A DNA stretch of 64,000 nt from Mytilisepta virgata. Taxonomy: Eukaryota; Mollusca; Bivalvia; Mytilida; Mytilidae. This document shows, one piece after another, positions 47,336-57,516 of the stretch (position 1 is the first letter of the stretch; each line of letters opens with the position of its first letter). Location of the stretch: positions 1-64,000 of the forward strand of contig JAPWFG010000069.1 in NCBI GenBank assembly GCA_028015205.1, written 5' to 3'. The notes beneath the pieces were generated by a model. It was not told the origin of the DNA, ran no database searches, and saw only the letters and a program-made list of their open reading frames with translations. A program made the position numbers and the translations under genes.

Positions 47336-50300
47336 ACTAGAGGCTCTCAAGAGCCTGTGTCGCTCACCTGTATCTAATGTGATTACAATAGCTACTGAAG
47401 ACATCTTATCATTATTATTTTTGAATATGTGGTCAAGTTGTGACCATTCAGAATTTTTTTTACAATTTTCTGATAGACTTCTAAACATCTTGGATGATGG
47501 ATCGGCAACAAAGTAACAACACTTGGTCAGCACCTCATAAGGAACATTCATGCTATGTTTTGTTACATTCCATTCAGTGGTTCTCTAAAAGAAATCATTT
47601 GTATGCATTTCCCATAGGGTCCAATGTTAAACTTAGTCCCCCGCTGGCGGCCATCTTGGACGATGGATCGGCTACAAAGTAACAACGCTTGGTCAGCACC
47701 TCATAAGGAACATTCATGCCAGATTTAGTTTCATTCCATTCAGTGGTTCTCTAAAAGAAGTCATTTGTATGTATTTCCCATAGGGTCCTATGTTAAACTA
47801 AGTTCCCCGCTGGCGACCATCTTGGATGATGGATCAGCTACAAAGTAACAACACTTGGTCAGCACTTCATAAGGAATATTCATGCCATGTTTGGTTTCAT
47901 TCCATTAAGTGGGTCACTAGAAGAAGTCATTTGTATGCATTTCCCATAGGGTTCTATGTTAAACTAAGTCCCCCGCTGGCGGCCATCTTGGATTATGGAT
48001 CGGGTACAAAGTAACAACACTTGGTCAGCACCTCATAAGGAACATTCATGCTGTTTTGTTACATTCCATTCAGTGGTTCTCTAAAAGAAGTCATTTGTAT
48101 GCATTTCCCATAGGGTCCAATGTTAAACTTAGTCTCCCGCTGGCGGCCATCTTGGATTATGGATCGGCTACAAAGTAACAACACTTGGTCAGCACCTCAT
48201 AAGGAACATTCATGCCATGTTTGGTTTCATTCTATTCAACGGTTCTCTAAAAGAAGTCACTTGTATGCATTTCCCATAGGGTCCTATGTTAAACTAAGTC
48301 CCCCTCTGGCGGCCATCTTGGATGATGGATCGGCTACAAAGTAACAACACTTGGTCAGCACCTCATAAGGAACATTCATGCCAGATTTACTTTCATTCCA
48401 TTCAGTGGTTCTCTAAAAGAAGTCATTTGTATGCATTTCCCATAGGGTCCTATGTTAAACTAAGTTCCCCGCTGGCGGCCATCTTGGATGATGGATCAGC
48501 TACAAAGTAACAACACTTGGTCAGCATTTCATAAGGAATATTCATGCCATGTTTGGTTTCATTCCATTAAGTGGGTCACTAAAAGAAGTCATTTGTATGC
48601 ATTTCCCATAGGGTTCTATGTTAAACTAAGTTCCCCGCTGGCGGCCATCTTGGATTATGGAACGGCTACAAAGTAACAACACTTGGTCAGCACCTCATAA
48701 GGAACATTCATGCCATGTTTGGTTTCATTCCATTCAACGGTTCTCTAAAAGAAGTCATTTGTATGCATTTCCCATAGGGTCCTATGTTAAACTAAGTCCC
48801 CCTCTGGCGGCCATCTTGGATGATGGATCGGCTACAATGTAACAACACTTGGTCAGCACCTTATAAGGGTTCATTCATGCCAGATTTAGTTCAATTCCAT
48901 TCAGTTGTTCTCTAAAAGAAGTCATTTGTATGCATTTCACATAGGATCCAATGTTAAACTTAGTTCCCCGCTGGCGGCCATCTTGGATGATGGATCGGCT
49001 ACAAAGTAACAACACTTGGTCAGCACCTCATAAGGAACATTCATGCCAGATTTAGTTTCATTCCATTCAGTGGTTCTCTAAAAGAAGTCATTTGTATGCA
49101 TTTCCCATAGGATTCTATGTTAAACTAAGTCCCCCGCTGGCAGCCATCTTGGATTATGGATCGGCTACAAAGTAACAACACTTGGTCAGCACCTCATAAG
49201 GAACATTCATGCCATGTTTGGTTTCATTCCATTCAACGGTTCTCTAAAAGAAGTCATTTGTATGCATTTCCCATAGGGTCCTATGTTAAACTAAGTCCCC
49301 CTCTGGCGGCCATCTTGGATGATGGATCGGCTACAAAGTAACAACACTTGGTCAGCACCTCATTAGGAACATTCATGCCAGATTTAGTTTCATTCCATTC
49401 AGTGGTTCTCTAAAAGAAGTCATTTGTATGCATTTCCCATAGGGTCCAATGTTAAACTAAGTTCCCCGCTGGCGGCCATCTTGGATGATGGATCGGCTAC
49501 AAAGTAACAACACTTGGTCAGCACCTCATAAGGAACATTCATGCCAGATTTAGTTTCATTCCATTCAGTGGTTCTCTAAAAGAAGTCATTTGTATGCATT
49601 TCCCATAGGGTTCTATGTTAAACTAAGTCCCCCGCTGGCGGCCATCTTGGATTATGGATCGGCTACAAAGTAACAACACTTGGTCAGCACCTCATAAGGA
49701 ACATTCATGCCATGTTTGGTTTCATTCCATTCAACGGTTCTCTAAAAGAAGTCATTTGTATGCATTTCCCATAGGGTCCTATGTTAAACTAAGTCCCCCT
49801 CTGGCGGCCATCTTGGATGATGGATCGGCTACAAAGTAACAACACTTGGTCAGCACCTCATAAGGAACATTCATGCCAGATTTAGTTTCATTCCATTCAG
49901 TGGTTCTCTAAAAGAAGTCATTTGTATGCATTTCCCATAGGGTCCTATGTTAAACTAAGTTCCCCGCTGGCGGCCATCTTGGATGATGGATCGGCTACAA
50001 AGTAACAACACTTGGTCAGCACCTCATAAGGAACATTCATGCCAGATTTAGTTTCATTCCATTCAGTGGTTCTCTAAAAGAAGTCATTTGTATGCATTTC
50101 CCATAGGGTTCTATGTTAAACTAAGTCCCCCGCTGGCGGCCATCTTGGATTATGGATCGGCTACAAAGTAACAACACTTGGTCAGCACCTCATAAGGAAC
50201 ATTCATGCCATGTTTGGTTTCATTCCATTCAACGGTTCTCTAAAAGAAGTCATTTGTATGCATTTCCCATAGGGTCCTATGTTAAACTAAGTCCCCCTCT

Positions 50301-50688
50301 GGCGGCCATCTTGGATGATGGATCGGCTACAAAGTAACAACACTTGGTCAGCACCTCATAAGGAACATTCATGCCAGATTTAGTTTCATTCCATTCAGTG
50401 GTTCTCTAAAAGAAGTCATTTGTATGCATTTCCCATAGGGTCCTATGTTAAACTAAGTTCCCCGCTGGCGGCCATCTTGGATGATGGATCAGCTACAAAG
50501 TAACAACACTTGGTCAGCACCTCATAAGGAACATTCATGCCATGTTTGGTTTCATTCCATTCAGTGGTTCTCTAGAAGAAGTTCAAAATGTAAAATGTTA
50601 ACGACGACGCCGGACGACGCCGGACGACGACGGACGACGGACGCCAAGTGATGAGAAAAGCTCACTTGACCCTTTGGGTCAGGTGAGC
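47336..50688 (+). mobile_element. 3.35-kb element filled by a 166-bp satellite
   Basis: Flanked by 'taaaaata' (47328-47335 and 50689-50696). The left end has GGCTCT-CA-AGAGCC and 'tcgctcacctg'. The right end has a GACG microsatellite and a long hairpin (AGCTCAC..GACCC-TTT-GGGTC..GTGAGCT, about 50659-50690). Between them lie about 18.5 units of 166 bp (landmark 'cttggatgatggatcggc' at 47489, 47655 and so on to 50477). From about 48651 units alternate in a three-unit, 498-bp order. The repeated 61-62-codon ORFs are artefacts of the array. Confidence 0.9.
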
Positions 50689-50696
50689 TAAAAATA

Positions 50697-51147
50697 TTGA
50701 CAATTTATGTGGTTGTGTTTTCGTCATAGATTTTGACTTTGATGGAACCTCAAGGTCCATTTTGGTAATTCTACGTGGCATACAGTCTACTTCATCAGTG
50801 GATACATCTTCGGTAGTAACGAACAGCCATATGACAATTGGGTCACGTTGACCTACATTTCACGCTTCATTAACTTTGGTTAAAGTTTGCATTAACATCC
50901 ATTTCTGGAATACTACAGCATATATAGACATGAAACTATCAGTTGATACCACCTACTTGACAGGAAAGTTTATGGAAAGCCTGCTACAACATCCATATTG
51001 AGTCACTGTTCCATGAATGACATGGCCGCAACAACTTTTTTTAGTCAACATGGCCACCACAAAAAAAAAAAAAAAAAAAAAATGCTTATTTTCCCGCGCT
51101 CGCGCGGGTTAAATGTCTTGTATTCCTAAAATTTCCTATTATTTGTA
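50697..51147. other. Non-coding DNA with poly-A run and GC hairpin
   Basis: Right flank of the satellite element. A run of about 24 A ends at 51082, followed by a perfect hairpin CCCGCGC-TC-GCGCGGG (51093-51108), which may be the end of another element. Confidence 0.55.
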
Positions 51148-51767
51148 GATGAGTGCTTAAAACAGTTGCACTAATTTTTATCTTACAAACCGACTAATTT
51201 TTCTTTTATATCCTGTAAAAGTAAAATATCATGTTATTCTAAAATACTTAAACAACATGTGTAACAAAATTTCTATTCCAGGTTATATACGGGAATCCAT
51301 ACACAACAGTTCAAAGAAAGTGCAAATGAACCAATCTCCGTCGCAGAGGAAGACGTTAAAGACAACACAGTGTTCTATACATAATATACAATTTCATGCC
51401 GGGATTTTCTAGAATTTGAGTGCCCTTTTTTGTGGTGCCCGTGTGCTCTGCCGGGGGCATGTTCTTTGTAAGCCAAACTCTCAATTTCAACCGGCTTCGA
51501 GATGTCAGGAGGTAGAGTTTTCTCTCTCTTTCCGTGTCATCATGTCAGAGTTTTCTAGTCCAGCATGTTCTATAAATGTTTGTCCTTTTTGGTGATAAAT
51601 TTTTGGGAAACTCAGAATTTGGCTGGCTGAGGTTCTGAGTAGGACTAGGGACTGGCTTTGTACCTGTTTTTACGGTTAATTAAGGGCTTGATAGGTACCG
51701 ACAAGTTTTATGATATCTACATAGTAAACATTCCTTGCAACACCCATCCTTTTTGAAATGGGGAGAG

Positions 51768-52041
51768 TGTTGTGAAATTACCCGATGGGTATCGGGGGTT
51801 CCCGGTAAGTTTCAGATTTATCCGTGTGACGTCACCATGCGGAATGCATCCCGACTCTTGGTGGGGCAGCTGGGAGGAAGATAGAAGAGCCAAGCCTCTT
51901 TCTGACGCTCTACGCCCATTAAGTACGAAGCACGTCTAGAGAGACCGACCACACTTGTGTAATATGGAAGTGTTGCAGGGGAAACCTCACAATTGGCACG
52001 CATGTAATACTTACTATCATCTATATAACACCAATTATACA
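51768..52041 (+). mobile_element. Probable LTR of a Gypsy-like retrotransposon
   Basis: 274 bp beginning TGTTGTG and ending TTATACA. Two bases later comes TGGCGACGAGG, a primer-binding-site-like sequence complementary to a tRNA 3' end that finishes CGCCA. A TATA-like 'ctatataac' lies near the end. No second LTR was found in the window, so this is a partial element. Confidence 0.6.
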
Positions 52042-52471
52042 ATGCTGGCGACGAGGATCTTTGTATTTATTGCAAAATTTCAAACTGAAGTGGTCAATCG
52101 CCACTGAGGCATATCGGGCATTGACTCGATTGAATTTTTATAATTCACGAAATACGTGACAATATTTATTGTTGTATTTGATGGCCCGGAGTGCTTTGGG
52201 ATAGTTTTCAACACTTTGTTGAACTTTTTGGCGAATTTTTGTGTGTTAATGTAAAGTTTGTAAACTTTGAGCATTTTTGCTGTGACGTCATCTTATATAT
52301 TTCCCGCCATAAACAGTTGGCGAGAGTTATTTTTAGACGTCGGGGAAGCCAATACACAAAACCGGAAATTGTCTCCGCAGTTTCCACATAAACAAACGGA
52401 AGTGTATTAACACTTGATTTCTTGTCTTCAAACATCTTGAGCTGGTTAATTTAATTGTTAAGTGAATTAAA

Positions 52472-52886
52472 ATGGACAAGACAAAGGTAGTTCTTCCCCG
52501 TGTACAAATAAACACGTGTAATAAGGTAGAATTACTGAAACTACCGGGGATAGGACCTCAGATAGCTGAAAAAATTGTGCAGTTTAGGGCATTTGGTCCG
52601 CTTAACTGGGAGAAATTAATCAAGATACCATATCTGAAATCATCAGGAGTGGTTTGAGTCAGTAGATTTCTCCGTACCTACACAAGTGTTTACGGATGTA
52701 GACCCATTCAAGTCTAACGTAGGTACAGCAATGTTGACCCCTACCCCATTTCACATACCTGTCAGAAGCCCAACCCCTGCACAGGAAATTCAGGCAGGTC
52801 AGACACTTGAACAGTCGACAATGAGTGAAGCTACAGAGGGTATGTCATTACAAGGGCAAGGACAAGGAAAACAAGAATCTCAATAA
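52472..52886 (+). pseudogene. Gag-like ORF remnant with a helix-hairpin-helix motif
   Basis: ATG 52472 opens 'MDKTKVVLPRVQINTCNKVE', then 'LLKLPGIGPQIAEKIVQFR', a clear ComEA-type helix-hairpin-helix with the G-I-G hairpin (residues about 22-42). A stop at 52655 is bypassed by moving to the frame 'WFESVDFSVPTQVFTDVDPF' through 'QGQGQGKQESQ' (stop about 52884), so a frameshift near 52645 is likely. It lies about 430 bp after the LTR and PBS, where gag is expected. The polymerase part is absent. The HhH assignment is firm, the gag assignment is positional. Confidence 0.6.
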
Positions 52887-53219
52887 GGCCAGACGAACTT
52901 GTTTGATCCTTTTCATATACCACAAACGAATGTTAACTTAGAAACTACAGAATACATTAAACATGTTGAATTTTCGATCAGCACTAAACATACGTCTTGT
53001 AGAGAACCATACAACACACATGCCTGCTGAGTTGGGACCATTTGACCTTCTGGTCTCAGAGGATGAAAATGTAAAATGTGGACGGACGACAGACGATTAA
53101 TCTGTGGGTCAGATGTGTTAAAATGCGTCAAGTTTATTGTTTTGAAAAATAGCTCGATACCTTTCTTTTTGAATGGGTTACATTTTTGGTTTTATTGTGT
53201 GTTTACTTACACATTACAG

Positions 53220-53381
53220 GTATCTACTGGAGCAAAACAAAATACAGGAAGAAGAGTGGGAAATAGATGGAGTATTCCGAGGTGCCGTCATTCCACCCAC
53301 CACAACCTACGCATGATTCAAGCGGAGAGACAAATATCAAAAATGGTGTCCGGCGTGCACGGGAAAATGTGGCCAACATTT
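53220..53381 (+). pseudogene. Exon-like segment, copy 2 (unidentified protein)
   Basis: A strong acceptor (T-rich tract, then 'acattacag') precedes 'YLLEQNKIQEEEWEIDGVFR' and 'GAVIPPTTTYA', then TGA where copy 1 has CGA (Arg), a CpG-type change. The same frame continues 'FKRRDKYQKWCPACTGKCGQ'. Each duplicate therefore has one stop at a different place, and the joined frame is otherwise open. It is cut by the LINE E tail, so no donor remains. Confidence 0.5.
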
Positions 53382-53516
53382 TTGATTGATTAAATATTGT
53401 TTAACGCCGAGTTGGCGATATTACAGCCAATATCACGGCGAGAACTAATCTTGAATGGAATGGAGCTGATTAAAATTAATACAGCATCTAAAACCAATAG
53501 ACTATTTACAAATAAA
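53382..53516 (-). mobile_element. LINE copy E, 3' part
   Basis: Tail 'ttgattgattaaatattg' and 'taacgccgagttggc' at 53382-53412, then 3' UTR to 53516. The element continues after copy C at 60164, sharing the duplicated 'tttacaaataaa'. So copy C landed inside E. Confidence 0.88.
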
Positions 53517-53835
53517 TTGATTGATTGATTGTTTTTTAACGCCGTGCTGGCGATATTGCAGCCAATATCACGGCGAGAACGAATTAAATTCAAACTGATT
53601 AAAATTTCAAACATTATCTAAAATCATAAACTATTTACAAATAATATTGAAATTTGAATAAACAGTAAAACTAAAATCACAGTCGAAAATCATTCAGAAA
53701 TAATATCACAGATACGCTATTTAATTAACAATGTCAACATATAAAATATTGAGTAAACATAAAATCACGTCAATTAATAATAACAAGGTTTAAGACAATG
53801 ACCAATAACTATACTCAAGAACATAGTATAATTAT

Positions 53836-56800
53836 CTATATTCTGGAGTACAGTCCTGCGTCTTTCAAATATTGTAAAAGACGGTCGCCAGCGACCACTG
53901 TAAATAAATCTTTCATATTGTTGACTGTGTAGTACCGACTAATTATGTCGGATTTATCTACACAGTCAATTAAAAGATGTTTAATACTATGTCGACACTG
54001 GCACGGAATACACTCAAGAGGCGGCTCATTCTCTAAAATAAAAGAATGAGTCGTCCTGGTGTGGCCAATGCGACACCTAGTTAAAACAACTTGGTCTCTT
54101 CGGGTTTTGCCGAAGAAACAAACATTCTTGCCAACAGTTGGCTCTATAGAATGTAATTTATTGTCTGTAAGCAGATCCCACTGGGACTGCCACAGACGTA
54201 AAACATATTTGTATATTAAAGGTTTAAAATCAGAGTAAGGCACTGACATATTAGTTATGGGGTCATCTAAAGCATCCTTTGCTATTCTATCTACGACTGT
54301 GTTTCCTTTAATACCAATATGACTTGGTACCCAGAGAAAAATGATTTCTTTGCCCATTTGGACAAGTCTTTTATAAAATTCAATAATATGGGCAATTAAA
54401 GGGTTTTTATATTTCTGACCTTCTATGGCCAATAAACACGAAAGGGAATCTGAGCATATCAGGAATTTCTGTTTATCAGACGTTCTGACAAATTTCAAAG
54501 CAAGAATGATGGCTCTAGCTTCTGCAGTAAATATTGAACTGGAAGATGGAAGACGGAGTGTTGCTGCCTGCTGCCCATGGACAGCTGCGGCAGCCACTTT
54601 GTCCCCGTCCTTGGATCCATCGGTATAAATTGAGTCATGAAATGCAAATTTTGATTTGATTTCAGCAAAATTTTGCTGAATGATAATTGGGTTTGTTTCA
54701 GACTTTTTATATTTTCTGAGATCAAAAATAAATTTAGGTTTGGGTACAAGCCAAGGTGGCGATTGAGGTATATTAATAGGGGCTATTTCATCAAGGTTTA
54801 AGTTAGAACCAGAAATATGTTGTTTCATCCGAATACCAAATGGAGGAATTTTATTTTCATGTTGTTCAAATATATCCTCATAGAGAGGATTGAAAACACA
54901 GTCGTAGGCAGGATTTGAAGGATATGCTTTTAGCTTGGTTAAGTATTGTAAACCAAGTTTTATCCTACGGTTATAAAGAGACGGCTCGTTCGCCTCTACA
55001 TATAAACTTTCCACAGGAGATGTTCTGAACGCCCCCAAGGCCAAACGTAGGCCTTGGTGGTGAACAGTATCTAAAATTTTTATGTAGGATTTGCGAGCAG
55101 ATCCATATATAATGGAACCATAATCAAGTTTTGGTCTAACTAAAGATCGATATATATTTAGTAAAATATTTTTATCAGCACCCCAGTCAGTGCTTGAAAC
55201 AACTTTTAAAATGTCCAATGCTTTCAAGCATTTAGCTCTAAGCATTTTGATATGGGGTAGAAAGGTGAGTTTGTTATCGAACAGAAGTCCAAGGAATTTG
55301 GTTTCTCTGACAACTTTGATAGGTTCATTATAGAGTTTGAGTTCAGGGTCTAGATGTAACTTTCTTTTATTACAGAAATGCATGCAGACAGTTTTTGAGC
55401 TAGAAAATTTAAATCCATTTTCCGCAGCCCATTTTTTAATTTTATTAAGAGATAACTGTAGTTGCCGTTCAATAGTGTTCATGTTTTTGGCTCTGTAACA
55501 AATCAAAAAATCATCCACATAGAGAGAGCCTTCAACATTATTTTGTAATGTTTTAGCCAAACTATTTATTTTTATGCTGAATAGAGTAACAGAGAGGATA
55601 CTTCCCTGAGGAACACCCATCTCTTGTTCAAAAGGGTCAGACATGGTGGTATTAACTTTTACTTTGAACTGTCTGTCAGATAAAAAATTGTCAATAAAGG
55701 TAGGTAACCTACCTTTCAACCCCATATCGTTTAGATCTTTTAAAATACCATATTTCCAAGTGGTGTCGTATGCCTTTTCAAGATCGAAAAACACCGACAC
55801 CACGTGTTCACCCTTAGCAAACCCGTTGCGTATGAAAGACTCAAAACGAACAAGATGATCTAACGTGCTTCTGCCCTGCCGGAACCCACACTGTATATTG
55901 GACAGGAGACCATTGGTCTCAAGGAACCAGACAAGGCGGTCGTTGATCATCCGTTCCATCGTCTTGCACACGCAACTTGTGAGGGCAATTGGCCGATAAT
56001 TCGACGGTTCAAAATGATCCTTCCCAGGTTTTGGAATAGGGACAACTGTGGCCAGCTTCCAAATAGAAGGCAGGTCACCAGTTTCCCAAATGTTATTAAG
56101 TATATCCAAAAGTGTTTGCAATGATGTATCCGGAAGGTGTTTCAGAAGTTTGTAATGAATATCATCAGGACCACATGCTGTATCATGGGCCTTTGCCAGA
56201 GAATTTTTGAGTTCATCCAAAGAAAAAGCACAGTTGTAGTCTTCACAATTGTTTGATCGAAAGTTAATTTTAGTTTTTTCCATACGGTTTTTGATGCGTT
56301 GAAATTGCTGAGTGTAATTTTGAGAAGAAGAATGTTTTGAAAAAGTCTCTCCCAGTTTATGAGAGATGTCCTTTTCAGATGTCAAAAGATTTTGGCCATC
56401 TTTAAGATGGTGAAGATTGGCCTTTTTGTTTTTTCCGTTAATTTTTTGTATAAAATTCCAGACTTTATTCATAGGTGTACGAGAGTTTATTTTAGAAACA
56501 AAGTTTTGCCAGGAAGTTCGTCTCTTTTGTTTAAATGTTCTACGTGCTTTCGCACGGAATATACGGAACTTACTCAAGTTGTCAGGAGTTGGATGCATAT
56601 TGAACCGTCGTTCGGCCTTTTTTCGATTTTTCTTCGCTACCTCACAGTCATCATCAAACCATGGTTTGCTAGGATGTTTAGGATTTGTCGAGGATTTGGG
56701 AATGGCTCTCTCAGCTATCGATACTAACGTTTCATTAAATGTAAGGATTGGATCTTCTACATTATGGAAACTATTTGTTGTAAGTTCATCTCGACAGAGT

Positions 56801-57516
56801 TGCTCGAACAAAGGCCAATTGGCTTTGTCAAATTTCCAGCGAGCAACTCTCTCAGACGAAGAAGGAAACAGATTTTCCAAAATAATTGGAAAATGGTCAC
56901 TTCCACATAAATCATCATGGACCTGCCATGAGTAGTCCAGTAATAACGAAGGGTCACAAATAGTTAGATCGATAGCCGAGTAAGAACCATTTCCCGGATG
57001 GAGATATGTATCTGAGCCATCGATGAAAATGCACAAGCCTTCCTGGTTTAAAAAGTCTTCAACTTTTTTCCCCTTATCATTTTGGAATTGACTGCCCCAT
57101 ATTGGGTTGTGAGCGTTAAAATCGCCCATAAGGAGAAAAGGCGCTGGTAACTGATTTGTTAAAGATTGAAGTTGATTTATTTCCAATGGTTTATTAGGAG
57201 GAAGATAGACGGAACATAAAGTTATAGTTTTCTGAAGAGAAAGTCTGACTGCAACTGCTTGTAATTCAGTATTAAGTTTTATTTGACTATGAATTATATC
57301 ATTTTTAACAAGTATAGATGAACCGCCCGCGGCTCTTTCATCCTTTTTAACTTGAGTGCTGTAGATAGAGTAATTTTTAATGTTTACATTATCATTTTCT
57401 TTTAGGTGTGTTTCCTGAAGACAAAATGCAACAGGAAGGAAAGCTTGTACAAGTAACGATAGCTCTATTAAGTTAATTTTTAAACCCCGACAATTCCATT
57501 GTATTATGTTGTTCAT
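53836..57516 (-). CDS. LINE copy C ORF2: endonuclease, reverse transcriptase, RNase H
   Basis: 1226 codons, intact. The endonuclease nicks the target and the RT primes from the nick. APE-type endonuclease motifs: 'QETHLK' (34-39), 'GDFNAHN' (131-137), 'SDHFPI' (206-211). RT about 480-730: 'SNYRPIALTS', 'FDLEKAYD' (577-584), 'GVPQGSILS', catalytic 'YVDD' (666-669). RNase H about 960-1085 with all four acidic positions: D966 ('YTDGS'), E999 ('TAEARA'), D1022 ('CSDSLS'), D1076. C-terminal C-x2-C-x7-H-x4-C motif ('CIPCQCRHSIKHLLIDC'). ATG 57516 overlaps the ORF1 stop as ATGA, which favours reinitiation over a separate promoter. The same overlap occurs in copies A and B. Confidence 0.96.
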   Translation of the reverse strand: MNNIIQWNCRGLKINLIELSLLVQAFLPVAFCLQETHLKENDNVNIKNYSIYSTQVKKDERAAGGSSILVKNDIIHSQIKLNTELQAVAVRLSLQKTITLCSVYLPPNKPLEINQLQSLTNQLPAPFLLMGDFNAHNPIWGSQFQNDKGKKVEDFLNQEGLCIFIDGSDTYLHPGNGSYSAIDLTICDPSLLLDYSWQVHDDLCGSDHFPIILENLFPSSSERVARWKFDKANWPLFEQLCRDELTTNSFHNVEDPILTFNETLVSIAERAIPKSSTNPKHPSKPWFDDDCEVAKKNRKKAERRFNMHPTPDNLSKFRIFRAKARRTFKQKRRTSWQNFVSKINSRTPMNKVWNFIQKINGKNKKANLHHLKDGQNLLTSEKDISHKLGETFSKHSSSQNYTQQFQRIKNRMEKTKINFRSNNCEDYNCAFSLDELKNSLAKAHDTACGPDDIHYKLLKHLPDTSLQTLLDILNNIWETGDLPSIWKLATVVPIPKPGKDHFEPSNYRPIALTSCVCKTMERMINDRLVWFLETNGLLSNIQCGFRQGRSTLDHLVRFESFIRNGFAKGEHVVSVFFDLEKAYDTTWKYGILKDLNDMGLKGRLPTFIDNFLSDRQFKVKVNTTMSDPFEQEMGVPQGSILSVTLFSIKINSLAKTLQNNVEGSLYVDDFLICYRAKNMNTIERQLQLSLNKIKKWAAENGFKFSSSKTVCMHFCNKRKLHLDPELKLYNEPIKVVRETKFLGLLFDNKLTFLPHIKMLRAKCLKALDILKVVSSTDWGADKNILLNIYRSLVRPKLDYGSIIYGSARKSYIKILDTVHHQGLRLALGAFRTSPVESLYVEANEPSLYNRRIKLGLQYLTKLKAYPSNPAYDCVFNPLYEDIFEQHENKIPPFGIRMKQHISGSNLNLDEIAPINIPQSPPWLVPKPKFIFDLRKYKKSETNPIIIQQNFAEIKSKFAFHDSIYTDGSKDGDKVAAAAVHGQQAATLRLPSSSSIFTAEARAIILALKFVRTSDKQKFLICSDSLSCLLAIEGQKYKNPLIAHIIEFYKRLVQMGKEIIFLWVPSHIGIKGNTVVDRIAKDALDDPITNMSVPYSDFKPLIYKYVLRLWQSQWDLLTDNKLHSIEPTVGKNVCFFGKTRRDQVVLTRCRIGHTRTTHSFILENEPPLECIPCQCRHSIKHLLIDCVDKSDIISRYYTVNNMKDLFTVVAGDRLLQYLKDAGLYSRI

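Larger units (their letters stand above)
51148..53381 (+). repeat. Duplicated segment, copy 2
   Basis: Matches copy 1 over 51148-51756 and again from about 53236 to its truncation by LINE E at 53382. The extra 1.48 kb in between holds an LTR-retrotransposon remnant, a GACGGACG stretch (about 53081) and the 5' part of the exon-like segment. Confidence 0.85.

Noticed and set aside
47494..50337. Series of 61-74-codon ORFs repeated along the 166-bp array
   Set aside because: They follow the satellite period, 166 is not a multiple of three, and nothing supports translation.
54425..54628. Plus-strand ORF opposite RNase H, repeated at 37726
   Set aside because: Antisense of the RNase H coding sequence.
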